Part shown: positions 37,378 through 45,375 of the stretch, piece after piece | Numbering within the stretch: position 1 is the stretch's first letter | Layout: every line of letters starts with the position of its first letter | Assembly: GCF_039524015.1 (NCBI RefSeq) | Contig: NZ_BAAAGF010000006.1 | Coordinates: 20,232-84,231 of the forward strand | DNA length: 64,000 bases | Source: Gaetbulibacter_B jejuensis | Lineage (GTDB): Bacteria > Bacteroidota > Bacteroidia > Flavobacteriales > Flavobacteriaceae | Reading direction: 5' to 3' | The notes under the pieces: model-generated | Told to the model about the DNA's origin: nothing | What the model saw: only the letters and a program-made list of their open reading frames with translations | Databases searched by the model: none | Program-made: the position numbers and the translations under genes

Positions 37378-38055
37378 TTTTGACTGGAAAAACTCAGTTA
37401 ACACTAAGTTGGTTAAAATTAAGGTAAAAGCATAAATACTGTCTTCAATTGGTATTGTAAAAAGTCTTATGCCCAAATTTTCAGCATCATTATACCAAAC
37501 CACTTCGTTTTCAATACAACTTCCTGTTAAAATTCCATTCACAATAAAAAAAGGAATAAGCATCACTATAAAGGTTAAATAGTAGGTTCTAAGTAATTGT
37601 AAATTATACTTCATAACTAACAATAGAAGTATAACAGCATAACTAAAATTAACAAGAGTGTACCATTTGCTGTAAAAGAATATGCTCAAAAATAAAAAGA
37701 GTATAATTAAACAGTAACTAAGTTTTTTAGTAAAACCTTCAGATAGTTTTTTATCTGGAAAGTAATATAAAAGTGAATGGTGAGTAAACACACATGCATA
37801 CGGAATACAAATAAAAAACAGCCATTCTTCAATAGGCAAACCAAGAAATTTTTGTCCTAAAAAATAGGTGTCGTTAAAACCCCAAAAACCATTTTGTGTA
37901 AATAATACATCCCAAGGAATGTAAAACAGCATAGTTATAACTATTGAAATAGCTAATGATTTCCAGTATTTGTAAAACTTTAATTTTGGGTGAAAACTAA
38001 ATAAAAAAGGAACAGATAACGAACCAATATTAAGAAGTAGGTATAAGTAGTTCAT
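37354..38055 (-). CDS. lycopene cyclase domain protein (fused CrtYcd type)
   Basis: 233 residues with about seven membrane helices, matching the heterodimeric-type lycopene cyclase domain in duplicated, fused form. It folds the ends of lycopene into beta-rings to give beta-carotene. Conserved motifs are FNDTYFLGQKFLGLPIEEWL in the first half, with PIEE, and GIRLFTIPIEDSIYAF with PIED in the second; each repeat supplies one acidic PIE motif. It is the last gene of the crt operon, 3 bases after crtZ. Together with CrtZ it predicts zeaxanthin. Confidence 0.88.
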   Translation of the reverse strand: MNYLYLLLNIGSLSVPFLFSFHPKLKFYKYWKSLAISIVITMLFYIPWDVLFTQNGFWGFNDTYFLGQKFLGLPIEEWLFFICIPYACVFTHHSLLYYFPDKKLSEGFTKKLSYCLIILFLFLSIFFYSKWYTLVNFSYAVILLLLVMKYNLQLLRTYYLTFIVMLIPFFIVNGILTGSCIENEVVWYNDAENLGIRLFTIPIEDSIYAFTLILTNLVLTEFFQSKLLNKQFV

Positions 38056-38058
38056 AAA

Positions 38059-38508
38059 TTACTTTTTGAAATACTTAAAAGGAACAAACAGCATTCCAAA
38101 GCATTCTCCATCACTTTTTCCTAAGTGTTTATGATGCATTTTATGTGCACGACGAATACCTCTAGCGTACCAATTGTTAGCATTTCTAAAAAGCTTAAAT
38201 CGCTGATGAATAAAAATATCGTGAACAATAAAATAGGTAGCTCCATAAGCAAAAATACCTAAGCCAATAGGTAAGCAAAACCAAACGTTTTCATAGCTCC
38301 ATAAATAAAAGCAAACAATGCTTACAGCTGCATAAAACAAAAAGAAAGCATCATTACGTTCAAACCAACTGTCATGATCTTTTCTGTGATGGTCTTTGTG
38401 CAAATGCCATAAAAATCCATGCATGATGTATTTATGGGTAAACCACGCCATAAATTCCATAAAGCAAAATGTGCCTAAGAAAACTAATATCCAGTAAAGT
38501 GTTTGCAT
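38059..38508 (-). CDS. crtZ: beta-carotene hydroxylase, sterol desaturase superfamily
   Basis: 149 residues with about four membrane helices and the full set of di-iron histidine motifs: HKYIMH, HKDHHRKDHD, HDIFIH and HKMHHKH. It hydroxylates the beta-rings at C3 and C3', turning beta-carotene into zeaxanthin. The size is normal for bacterial CrtZ. It lies 11 bases after crtB and 3 before the cyclase. Confidence 0.92.
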   Translation of the reverse strand: MQTLYWILVFLGTFCFMEFMAWFTHKYIMHGFLWHLHKDHHRKDHDSWFERNDAFFLFYAAVSIVCFYLWSYENVWFCLPIGLGIFAYGATYFIVHDIFIHQRFKLFRNANNWYARGIRRAHKMHHKHLGKSDGECFGMLFVPFKYFKK

Positions 38509-38519
38509 CGTTTTTAAAG

Positions 38520-39359
38520 TTACAATAAATTCAATTGATATTTAACATAACTCCTAGTTAAGAGTTCAATTTTTTTAGAATTTGAAACCCTAATACGTGT
38601 AGACTTTATTTTAAGTGCAGGCGTTTTCTTGAGCTTTTTTAATAATTGGCTGTAATATCTGTAAGCCATGAATACACCAAATTTAGCCTCAATTGGTAAC
38701 TGTTTTATACCTTCCAAACCTTTGCTAAAATCTTCTTCAATATCATTAATTATATCTTGTTTTGATTGCTCGTCAAGTTTAGATAAATCAGCATTAGGAA
38801 AATAACTTCTGTTTAAATCTTCAAAATCGGCCTTTAAATCTCTTAAGAAATTTACTTTTTGAAAAGCAGAACCCAAACTCATAGCGCTATCTTTAAGTTT
38901 TTGGTATTTCTCTTCATCACCTTTAACAAATACCTTTAAGCACATTAACCCAACAACATCAGCAGAACCATAGATGTATTCTTTAAACTCGTCTTGTGTT
39001 AAATAATCTGTTTTATGTAAATCCATTTTCATGCTTTTCATAAAAGCAGTGACAAGAGCTTTATCGATATTGTATTTATGATACGTTTCTTGAAACGCAT
39101 TTAAAATAGGGTTCAAGCTAATTTTATTGTGTATTGCTAGTTCTAAGTCTTTTTCAAACCAATGAAACAAAAACTCTTTATTGTAGTCGTGAAAAGAATC
39201 TACAATCTCATCAGCAAACCTTACAAAACCATAAATATTGTAAATGTCTTGACGAATGGATTTAGCAAGCATTTTTGTTGCTAATGAAAAAGAAGTGCTG
39301 TACGTTTTAGTGGTGATTTTACTGCACTCATGAGAAACAGTGTCAAATAGAGCTTTCAT
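38520..39359 (-). CDS. crtB: phytoene synthase
   Basis: 279 residues, squalene/phytoene synthase family. It joins two geranylgeranyl diphosphates to phytoene. The two acidic motifs that hold Mg-diphosphate are visible: FADEIVDSFHD near residue 50 and RDLKADFEDLNRSYFP near residue 170, the second partly degenerate from DxxxD in its spelling (DLKAD). The N-terminal KTYSTSFSLATKML motif is typical. It follows crtI after 2 bases. No geranylgeranyl diphosphate synthase gene is nearby; it must be encoded elsewhere. Confidence 0.93.
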   Translation of the reverse strand: MKALFDTVSHECSKITTKTYSTSFSLATKMLAKSIRQDIYNIYGFVRFADEIVDSFHDYNKEFLFHWFEKDLELAIHNKISLNPILNAFQETYHKYNIDKALVTAFMKSMKMDLHKTDYLTQDEFKEYIYGSADVVGLMCLKVFVKGDEEKYQKLKDSAMSLGSAFQKVNFLRDLKADFEDLNRSYFPNADLSKLDEQSKQDIINDIEEDFSKGLEGIKQLPIEAKFGVFMAYRYYSQLLKKLKKTPALKIKSTRIRVSNSKKIELLTRSYVKYQLNLL

Positions 39360-39361
39360 AA

Positions 39362-40828
39362 TTAAAGAGAATGATGTTTGTTTATTAGTTCTGCAGCCAA
39401 TTTCCCAGATATTAATGATGGTGGAACACCAGGTCCAGGAACGGTAAGTTGTCCAGTAAAATAAAGGTTGTTAACCTTTTTACTTTTTAATTTAGGTCGT
39501 AAAAATGCAGTTTGTAATAGCGTATTGGCCATTCCATAGGCATTTCCTTTATAGGAGTTATATTCTGATATAAAATCATTCACACAAAACGATTCTTTAA
39601 AAAGAATATCTTCTTTAACCGATTGAGAAGTTAATGCTTCAAATCGATTGATAATTTTATCAAAATAACTACTTCGTAACGCTTCAGTATCCTCAAGCCC
39701 TGGAGCTAAAGGTATTAAAAAAATTCCAGCTTCTTTATCATTAGGAGCAGTAGAATTATCAGTTATTGAAGGAAAACTAGCATAGAATAAAGGTTTTTCT
39801 GGCCATTTAGGGTTATCATAAATAGCTTCGGCATGTGTGTCAAAGTCCACATCAAAAAACAAAGTATGATGATTTACATTTTTTAGTTTTTTATTAAACC
39901 CAACATAAAATAGGAGTGAAGAAGGAGCAAAAGTTTTTTTGGTCCAATATGCTTCGCTATATTGCCTGTAGGACTCTTCTAGTAAAGTTTCGGTATGATG
40001 ATAATCTGCACCACTTAAAACAATATCACAATTAATTATTTTGCTGCTGTTGGTAATAATGGTATTGGCTTTACCATTATCTACGAAAATCTTTTGAATT
40101 GGGTTTTCAGTTTTAATGGTAACACCAAGTTCTTTTGCTAGTTTTTCAAGCGCTAATATTACTTGGTACATACCTCCTTTTGGGTGAAAGGTGCCTAATC
40201 CAAAATCGGCATAATTCATAAAACTATAAAACGAAGGTGTGTCGCTTGGTTTAGCGCCTAAAAATAAAACAGGAAACTCTAGAATTTGTACTAAGCGTTT
40301 ATTGTTAAATGCTTTTCTAACATCTTTTTTAATAGTACCAAAAAACTGATTTAATTTTTTAGCTGTTTGTAAATTCACAAGCTCTAGAGGAGAAACTCCA
40401 GGGTTATATACCAAATCCTTGATGGCAATATTGTAGTTGTCTTCGGCTTGTTGAATGAACTTTTTAAGTTTTTTAGAGCTTCCTGGTTCTTCTTTTTCAA
40501 ATGCAATACAGATTTTATCTAAAGTATCTTCAATGGTGATAAAATCATTTTTCCCAAAATAAACACTATATGCAGGATTGAGCTTTTCTAATTGATAATA
40601 GTCTTTAGGATGCTTATTGAAATCGCTAAAAAAGCGTTCAAACACATCTGGCATCCAATACCATGTTGGACCAATATCAAATGTAAAACCATCTTTTATA
40701 TATTGTCTAGCTCGACCACCTATGGTCTTATTTTTTTCGTAGATGGTTACGTCATAACCATACTTGGCTAAGTAACATGACGCAGCCAAAGACGAAAACC
40801 CAGAACCTATAATTGCAACTTTTTTCAT
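39362..40828 (-). CDS. crtI: phytoene desaturase
   Basis: 488 residues. An N-terminal FAD-binding Rossmann motif (VAIIGSGFSSLAASCYLA, then a YEKNKTIGGRARQ strand) and a C-terminal PGPGVPPSLISGKLAAEL signature define CrtI-type desaturases, which insert four double bonds into phytoene to make lycopene. The length is normal. It is first in the crtI-crtB-crtZ-cyclase operon. A TATATTTG -7 element within a TGTTTAA/TTAAACA inverted repeat lies directly upstream, making the leader very short. CarH-like regulator upstream on the same strand. Confidence 0.94.
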   Translation of the reverse strand: MKKVAIIGSGFSSLAASCYLAKYGYDVTIYEKNKTIGGRARQYIKDGFTFDIGPTWYWMPDVFERFFSDFNKHPKDYYQLEKLNPAYSVYFGKNDFITIEDTLDKICIAFEKEEPGSSKKLKKFIQQAEDNYNIAIKDLVYNPGVSPLELVNLQTAKKLNQFFGTIKKDVRKAFNNKRLVQILEFPVLFLGAKPSDTPSFYSFMNYADFGLGTFHPKGGMYQVILALEKLAKELGVTIKTENPIQKIFVDNGKANTIITNSSKIINCDIVLSGADYHHTETLLEESYRQYSEAYWTKKTFAPSSLLFYVGFNKKLKNVNHHTLFFDVDFDTHAEAIYDNPKWPEKPLFYASFPSITDNSTAPNDKEAGIFLIPLAPGLEDTEALRSSYFDKIINRFEALTSQSVKEDILFKESFCVNDFISEYNSYKGNAYGMANTLLQTAFLRPKLKSKKVNNLYFTGQLTVPGPGVPPSLISGKLAAELINKHHSL

Positions 40829-40831
40829 AAA

Positions 40832-40861
40832 TGTTTAACAAATATAAAAAAAGATTAAACA
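40832..40861 (-). promoter_or_regulatory. crt promoter within an inverted repeat (candidate CarH operator)
   Basis: TGTTTAA (40832-40838) and TTAAACA (40855-40861) are perfect inverse halves with 16 bases between. On the minus strand the spacer contains the -7 element TATATTTG (40839-40846), so a protein bound to both halves would cover the promoter. It ends 3 bases before the crtI ATG. A related TTTTGTTTA-T-rich segment overlaps the -7 box of the carH gene itself. Confidence 0.6.
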
Positions 40862-40873
40862 AAATAAAAATAT

Positions 40874-41767
40874 TTATATTGAGTCTACTAAATTTTTAAT
40901 GGAAGTGTAGCGTTTAATCTTTTTATTAATTGATGATTCGTCTATTTCTAAAGCTAATCTCCCTAAGATATGCAATTTGTTTTCTTTTTTTAATAATGTA
41001 TCGTAAAAAGAACTGAGATAGTTGTCAATACTATCTGCGTCTGGTCTTATTGTGAAATAGGTTATAAAATCTACATAATCATAATGAGTCAGTAAATCTT
41101 CAAGACTTTTGCTTGGTACACTTGCACCTAAATAGATAGTTTGATAACCTAATTTTGTTAGTTCAAAATTCACAAACTGCAAACCGAGTTCATGAATTTC
41201 ATTTTCAGGAAGAAATAAAGCATAAACTCTGTCATGTTTTTTTATTTCAGCAGTTTGAAATTGCTCAGTATTAACTAATATTTTTTGCTTTATCAGTTCA
41301 GAAATAAAATGTTCTTGTGCAGGAGTTATTGTATTGGTTTGCCATAGAAAACCAATTTCTTCTAATAAAGGAATAAATACTTCATAGAAAATTTCTGAAA
41401 ACGTTTTTTCTTCTTCTAAATTCTTAAATGTATTAATGAAAAGAGCTTTGTCAAAGTTTAGTGCAGCTATCTTAAAAGTATTTAAAAGATGGTTTTCATT
41501 AGAAGAGATTGCAAGTTCCTTTGCTTTTTCAATAATTTCTTCAGGAGTTAGTTTTGCAATTTTTGAAATCTTTAAACCATTATTATAAAGAGCAGTAATG
41601 TTTAAAAGCTTTTGTAGGCTTTCAATACTGTAAGTTCTAATATTAGTTTCAGTACGGTTGGGAGCTAATAGGTTGTAGCGTTTTTCCCAAATACGTATTG
41701 TGTGTGCCTTGATACCCGAAAGGTGTTCAAGGTCTTTGATACTGAATTCGTTTTTAATGTTGTTCAT
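40874..41767 (-). CDS. carH: CarH-like, cobalamin-binding MerR-family light-responsive repressor
   Basis: 297 residues from the ATG at 41767; the TTG at 41791 falls inside the promoter -7 box. Residues 8-75 are a MerR-type DNA-binding domain (FSIKDLEHLSGIKAHTIRIW, RRY-like KRYNLL). The middle helical domain has the light-sensing signature W142-x9-E152-H153, and the cobalamin-binding motif E190-x-H192-x-x-G195 follows in a Rossmann-like domain (LGASVPSK). In CarH a tetramer with adenosylcobalamin represses carotenoid genes in the dark and falls apart in light. The position after the Trp is Gln143 where Thermus CarH has the His that binds cobalt after photolysis. Adjacent to the crt operon. Confidence 0.85.
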   Translation of the reverse strand: MNNIKNEFSIKDLEHLSGIKAHTIRIWEKRYNLLAPNRTETNIRTYSIESLQKLLNITALYNNGLKISKIAKLTPEEIIEKAKELAISSNENHLLNTFKIAALNFDKALFINTFKNLEEEKTFSEIFYEVFIPLLEEIGFLWQTNTITPAQEHFISELIKQKILVNTEQFQTAEIKKHDRVYALFLPENEIHELGLQFVNFELTKLGYQTIYLGASVPSKSLEDLLTHYDYVDFITYFTIRPDADSIDNYLSSFYDTLLKKENKLHILGRLALEIDESSINKKIKRYTSIKNLVDSI

Positions 41768-41770
41768 CTT

Positions 41771-41796
41771 TTGCTTAAAAAAACTAAACAAAATTA
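41771..41796 (-). promoter_or_regulatory. carH promoter region with imperfect inverted repeat
   Basis: On the minus strand TAATTTTG (41796-41789) fits the -7 box. It runs into TTGTTTA, 7 bases, TAAGCAA (41791-41771), an inverted repeat with one mismatch. The TTTTGTTTA/T-rich core resembles the crtI site. This would allow autoregulation. No TTG -33 box at standard spacing. Confidence 0.45.
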
Positions 41797-41820
41797 ATAA
41801 AAAAGAAGTAATTTAAAAAG

Positions 41821-41906
41821 TGCGCACGAGAAGACTCGAACTTCCACGACCAAAAACGGTCATTAGGCCCTCAACCTAACGCGTCTACCAATTCCGCCAC
41901 GTGCGC
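41821..41906 (-). tRNA. tRNA-Leu (anticodon GAG)
   Basis: 86 bases on the minus strand. The acceptor GCGCACG pairs with CGTGCGC, discriminator A, and CCA is not encoded. The anticodon stem TTAGG/CCTAA holds the loop TTGAGGG, giving GAG. A long variable arm (GACC...GGTC) marks a class II tRNA. The T arm carries TTCGAGT. It should read CUU and CUC codons. A TAttTTTG -7 element lies just upstream at 41921-41928. Confidence 0.95.
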
Positions 41907-41931
41907 AAAAATGAAGTGTTCAAAAATAAAA

Positions 41932-41960
41932 AAAGTTAAGCATTTCGCTTAACTTTTTTT
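41932..41960 (-). terminator. hairpin with T-run between the two tRNA genes
   Basis: AAAGTTAAGC (41932-41941) and GCTTAACTTT (41947-41956) flank a 5-base loop with T-runs on both strands. On the minus strand it would end the tRNA-Lys transcript 4 bases after the gene, so tRNA-Leu probably relies on its own promoter. Confidence 0.75.
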
Positions 41961-41963
41961 TAG

Positions 41964-42036
41964 TGACTTGGCTGGGGCTCGAACCCAGGACCCTCTCCTT
42001 AAAAGGGAGATGCTCTACCAACTGAGCTACCAAGTC
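41964..42036 (-). tRNA. tRNA-Lys (anticodon TTT)
   Basis: 73 bases on the minus strand. The acceptor GACTTGG pairs with CCAAGTC, discriminator A. The D arm reads GCTCAGTTGGTAGAGC. The anticodon stem TCTCC/GGAGA holds loop CTTTTAA, giving TTT. The T arm has GGTTCGAGCCC. CCA is not encoded. A perfect promoter lies 25 bases upstream. Confidence 0.97.
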
Positions 42037-42061
42037 TGCCGTGTTTCTCTTAACGAGGGTG

Positions 42062-42091
42062 CAAATATAAAACGATTAATTTATTTTCCAA
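42062..42091 (-). promoter_or_regulatory. tRNA-Lys promoter, Bacteroidota type
   Basis: Minus strand: TTG (part of TTTG), exactly 19 bases, then TATATTTG, followed by CA. It matches the consensus in every position and points at the tRNA-Lys gene. Confidence 0.8.
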
Positions 42092-42167
42092 ACCCTTTTT
42101 TAGATAAATTTTCGTTTTTTTGCATTTCATAATCTTATGGATTTAATAATCAATTTATAACGTAAAA

Positions 42168-42689
42168 ATGAATTTTTTTTTAATTGGATATATGGGCTCT
42201 GGAAAGTCTACTATTGGAAGCAAACTTGCACAAGTTTTAGACTATAATTTTATAGATTTTGATGATTATATTCAATCCAAGGAAAAAAAGACTATTTCTG
42301 AAATTTTTCAATCTAAAGGAGAAATTTATTTTAGAAAAATTGAAAACATATATTTAAAGGAGTTAATAGAAGACACAACTAATACTATTATTTCTCTAGG
42401 AGGAGGAACTCCGTGTTATGGAAATAACATGGAACTTATAAAAGCTTCTAAACACTCAAAAAGTATTTATTTAAAGGCGTCTATACCTATTTTAACTGAG
42501 CGATTATTTAATGAAAAGGGAAAACGACCTTTAATTGCTCATATTGATTCAAAAGAAGAGATGGTAGAGTTTATAGGTAAGCATTTATTTGAGCGAACTA
42601 ATTATTACAATCAATCTGACGCTACAATCCTTACTGATAATAAATCAATAGAAGAAATAACTGAAAAAATTATACTAGAGCTATTTTAA
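42168..42689 (+). CDS. aroK: shikimate kinase
   Basis: 173 residues, normal length. It phosphorylates shikimate at O3 in the aromatic amino-acid pathway. Walker A is GYMGSGKST (about 7-15). The shikimate-binding residues are in DFDDYI and FRKIE, the GGG loop is SLGGGTPCY, and the lid has KGKRPLI. All key residues are present. Its stop overlaps the convergent phosphoribosyltransferase gene by 9 bases. Other aro genes are not nearby. Confidence 0.94.
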   Translation: MNFFLIGYMGSGKSTIGSKLAQVLDYNFIDFDDYIQSKEKKTISEIFQSKGEIYFRKIENIYLKELIEDTTNTIISLGGGTPCYGNNMELIKASKHSKSIYLKASIPILTERLFNEKGKRPLIAHIDSKEEMVEFIGKHLFERTNYYNQSDATILTDNKSIEEITEKIILELF

Positions 42690-43184
42690 ATACGCTTCAA
42701 AGTTTTTTCCATTAAGAACAACTTCAACATGCTCTTTTAGAGAAGTAGATAAAGAAATACCTTTAAAATCAGCTTTTACAGGAAATTTCTTATGGTTTCG
42801 GTTAACAAGAACTGCCGTTTTAAACTGCTTTAATGGCACGTTTAAAAAATGTTTAACACCATAAATAAGTGTGCTTCCAGAGTTTAAAACATCATCAATG
42901 AGAATGATAGATTTATTGGTGTATTCCTCTTCTGAAAGAGATGTTTTTATTTCTGATAACGGATTTTTTTTATCGACAACAACCTTACATAAAGTAGATT
43001 TTATATCAGAAATTTTATCAAGATTCGTCTTGAGCTTCTTTGCTAATAAATATCCATTAGTATCAATACCAGCCAAAATAATTTCAGATTCATTTACATT
43101 GCTTTCGTAAATTTGATAAGCAATACGTCTTATTTTATGTAAAATTTCTTGATGTGTTAGTATTGTATTTTTAGTGGCTGTCAT
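42681..43184 (-). CDS. phosphoribosyltransferase-family protein (PyrR-like)
   Basis: 167 residues. The PRPP-binding motif is IILIDDVLNSGST (about 100-112), with an upstream AGIDTNGYLLAKKL loop, typical of type I phosphoribosyltransferases in the PyrR/Hpt group. PyrR has uracil phosphoribosyltransferase activity and in some phyla attenuates the pyr operon by binding mRNA. Whether this protein does either is not shown here: no pyr gene is adjacent. It lies 42 bases downstream of the S4-domain gene on the same strand, so they are likely co-transcribed. Confidence 0.85.
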   Translation of the reverse strand: MTATKNTILTHQEILHKIRRIAYQIYESNVNESEIILAGIDTNGYLLAKKLKTNLDKISDIKSTLCKVVVDKKNPLSEIKTSLSEEEYTNKSIILIDDVLNSGSTLIYGVKHFLNVPLKQFKTAVLVNRNHKKFPVKADFKGISLSTSLKEHVEVVLNGKNFEAYLK

Positions 43185-43226
43185 TTGTAATAGTGTTTTT
43201 TCAAAGATAAAGGAGAATTTTCAATA

Positions 43227-43598
43227 CTATTCATTTTCGTCATAAAAATCATCAATATCGCGTCTATCTTTTTTAGTAGGTCTTCCTGTGCCTTTTTTAC
43301 GGTAATAATCCTTAGAGTATTTAAGTAGTTCTTGAGCTTCAAAGGCTTCTTTGGGTGTTGTATCAGTTCTATAAATGTCAACTAACTTAGCTCCAACTCT
43401 GTTAGGAGGTATATCGTTAACTGTTAACTGATAGTTGATTTGATTTTTTCGCAATTCAATTTTATCACCTATATAAACTTCTCTACTGGGTTTTACTACT
43501 TGATCATTTACTTTAATATGACCTTTTTTACATGCTTGTGTTGCAATGCTTCGGGTTTTGTAATATCTAACACTCCACAAGAATTTGTCTATCCGCAT
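43227..43598 (-). CDS. S4-domain RNA-binding protein (Hsp15-like)
   Basis: 123 residues. The N-terminal S4 domain MRIDKFLWSVRYYKTRSIA...CKKGHIKVNDQVVKPSREV matches Hsp15/HslR, which rescues 50S subunits carrying a nascent peptidyl-tRNA after premature dissociation. A highly basic C-terminus follows (YRKKGTGRPTKKDRRDIDDF). Length fits. It is cytoplasmic and precedes the PyrR-like gene. Confidence 0.88.
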   Translation of the reverse strand: MRIDKFLWSVRYYKTRSIATQACKKGHIKVNDQVVKPSREVYIGDKIELRKNQINYQLTVNDIPPNRVGAKLVDIYRTDTTPKEAFEAQELLKYSKDYYRKKGTGRPTKKDRRDIDDFYDENE

Positions 43599-43735
43599 AT
43601 TAAAAATATAAAAACTACGTTAATGTTGTTGTACAAAAATATTATAATATTGTATCTTGCGCTAATAAAAATGAGCAATATAAATTCAGGCAAGAGGTCT
43701 TGTTTTTGAATTGATGAAAGAAAAATTTACTATTT

Positions 43736-44680
43736 ATGAAAATTAAAAATTACTGTGCTTTACTTCTAGTTCTGGTTTTAGGTTTTACATCGTGTAAAAA
43801 AGATGATGATAATGGTTCTACATTTGTTGAACGAGATAGAACAGAACAACAAGTTGCCGATAGAGATTCCTTGCTAGGGTATTTTGAAACTCATTACTAT
43901 AATTCTTCAATGTTTGAGACTCCTGGAGATTATTCAATTTCTGATATAGAAATTTCTGAATTACCTATGGACGAAAATGGAAATTATTTAGAAATGCCTG
44001 ATCCAGAAAATAATACTATGTTAAGTGACCCTGGAGTAATTGAGGTTCATACCACTACCTTTGCTGATGTAGAGTATGAATATTATATACTTAGATTAAA
44101 CCAAGGAGGAGGAGATGCTCCAAATTTTTGTGATGATGTAAGGGTAAACTATTCTGGTAATATGCAAGATGGAGATGTTTTTGATAGTACTGTAAACCCT
44201 ACTCAATTAGATTTAGTTAACTTAATTCCTGGATGGAGAAGAGTGATGCCACAATTTAATACAGCTAGTTCGTTTGTTATAAATGGAGATGGAACTGTAA
44301 CGTATTCAGACTACGGTTTGGGAGTTATGTTTTTACCTTCAGGATTAGCCTATTTTTCTTCACCACCATTTGGTGTGAATTCTTACTCTAATTTAATATT
44401 TAAGTTTGCGTTATACCAAACTGAAATTAATGACCATGATGAAGATGGAGTACCAACTTATTTAGAGGACTTAGATAACGACGAAGATATTTTTGATGAA
44501 GATACTGATGAAGATGATATTCCTAACTATTTAGATATTGATGACGATGGAGATGGTGTGTTAACGATATATGAGGATATTGATAATGATGGAGACCCAA
44601 CTAATGATGATACTGATGGAGATGGAATTCCAAATTATTTAGATGCGGATTCAACAGAATCCAATCAAGATGAAGACTAA
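43736..44680 (+). CDS. FKBP-type isomerase-like lipoprotein with Asp-rich calcium-type tail
   Basis: 314 residues. A lipoprotein signal ends FTSCKKDDD. Residues about 100-235 form an FKBP-like domain (VRVNYSGNMQDGDVFDST, then IPGWRRVMPQF and YFSSPPFGV), though several active-site aromatics of FKBP12 are replaced, so isomerase activity is uncertain. The last 70 residues are Asp-rich repeats of the form D.DGDG....DIDNDGDPTNDD, as in thrombospondin type 3 or calcium-binding repeats. Probable outer-membrane or periplasmic chaperone-like lipoprotein. A bidirectional terminator follows. Confidence 0.78.
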   Translation: MKIKNYCALLLVLVLGFTSCKKDDDNGSTFVERDRTEQQVADRDSLLGYFETHYYNSSMFETPGDYSISDIEISELPMDENGNYLEMPDPENNTMLSDPGVIEVHTTTFADVEYEYYILRLNQGGGDAPNFCDDVRVNYSGNMQDGDVFDSTVNPTQLDLVNLIPGWRRVMPQFNTASSFVINGDGTVTYSDYGLGVMFLPSGLAYFSSPPFGVNSYSNLIFKFALYQTEINDHDEDGVPTYLEDLDNDEDIFDEDTDEDDIPNYLDIDDDGDGVLTIYEDIDNDGDPTNDDTDGDGIPNYLDADSTESNQDED

Positions 44681-44682
44681 CA

Positions 44683-44716
44683 AAAAAAAGCCGCTTTTAA
44701 AGCGGCTTTTTTTATA
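44683..44716. terminator. bidirectional intrinsic terminator
   Basis: AAAAAGCCGCTTT and AAGCGGCTTTTT form a stem with A-runs on one side and T-runs on the other. It lies between the convergent FKBP-like lipoprotein and porin genes and can serve both. Confidence 0.92.
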
Positions 44717-44733
44717 ATCTATTTATTTCTTTT

Positions 44734-45321
44734 TTATAGAATTAGTGATAAACTTAAGATAAGTTGATCAGGTCTGGTATCAATTCTACTTACAACACCT
44801 TCTCCTAAATTGTTTCCAATAAATGTAGCTTCGTTATCACTAAAACCTCTTTCGTATCTTAGGTCAATTCCAAACGATTGAAAGCTTAGTCCAATACCAA
44901 AGTTTAATCCAACTGAAAAGTCATCCTCAACTTCGCTAATGCTTATGCCATCAAACTCAGTATCCAAGATATATTGTAATGATGGTCCACCAAAAACACT
45001 TACAGGTCCTAAAACTTTAACACCAAATAATAGAGGAGCGTCAATTTTCTGCATAGTGAAATCATCGCTATCGTAATCACTTTTAGTACTAGTGTACATC
45101 AGCTCAGGTCTGAAGTAAAACTTGTTTCCAATTTTACCAAAAACACCAATATGATAACCTATGTTTCGGTCTGGGTGTTGTGCATTATCACCAATAGATT
45201 CAAAATAATCTCCATTGGCATTATAGTTTAGTCCACCTTTAAGACCAAAGCTGTTTCCGTCTTGAGCAAAAGATAAATTAATTGCAAATAACAGAATTGT
45301 AGTAATAACTAATTTTTTCAT
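44734..45321 (-). CDS. outer-membrane beta-barrel (porin-like) protein
   Basis: 195 residues with a signal peptide (FAINLSFAQ). The mature part starts SFGLKGGLNYN and alternates polar and hydrophobic residues through repeated Gly/aromatic strands (YHIGVFGKI, FYFRPELMYT, FSVGLNFGIGLSF, IDLRYERGF). It ends in LILSLSLIL, a terminal beta-strand typical of small outer-membrane barrels (outer membrane protein beta-barrel family). About eight strands are likely. Function unknown; candidates are a small channel or adhesin. Confidence 0.82.
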   Translation of the reverse strand: MKKLVITTILLFAINLSFAQDGNSFGLKGGLNYNANGDYFESIGDNAQHPDRNIGYHIGVFGKIGNKFYFRPELMYTSTKSDYDSDDFTMQKIDAPLLFGVKVLGPVSVFGGPSLQYILDTEFDGISISEVEDDFSVGLNFGIGLSFQSFGIDLRYERGFSDNEATFIGNNLGEGVVSRIDTRPDQLILSLSLIL

Positions 45322-45375
45322 AATATTCGTTTTTTAGATTTGGATTATAGTATCAAAAACGTTGCCAAACGAATA

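Noticed and set aside
37354..40828. Carotenoid cluster considered incomplete for lack of a GGPP synthase gene
   Set aside because: Prenyl diphosphate synthases are commonly encoded elsewhere; the four pigment genes are intact.
41768..41791. Longer CarH N-terminus from TTG
   Set aside because: The TTG is part of the TAATTTTG -7 box, so it precedes the transcription start.
42681..43184. PyrR attenuator system
   Set aside because: No pyr gene or anti-terminator leader is visible near the phosphoribosyltransferase gene.
43181..43381. Separate small gene between the phosphoribosyltransferase and S4 genes
   Set aside because: It lies in another frame of the S4-domain gene and has no features of its own.
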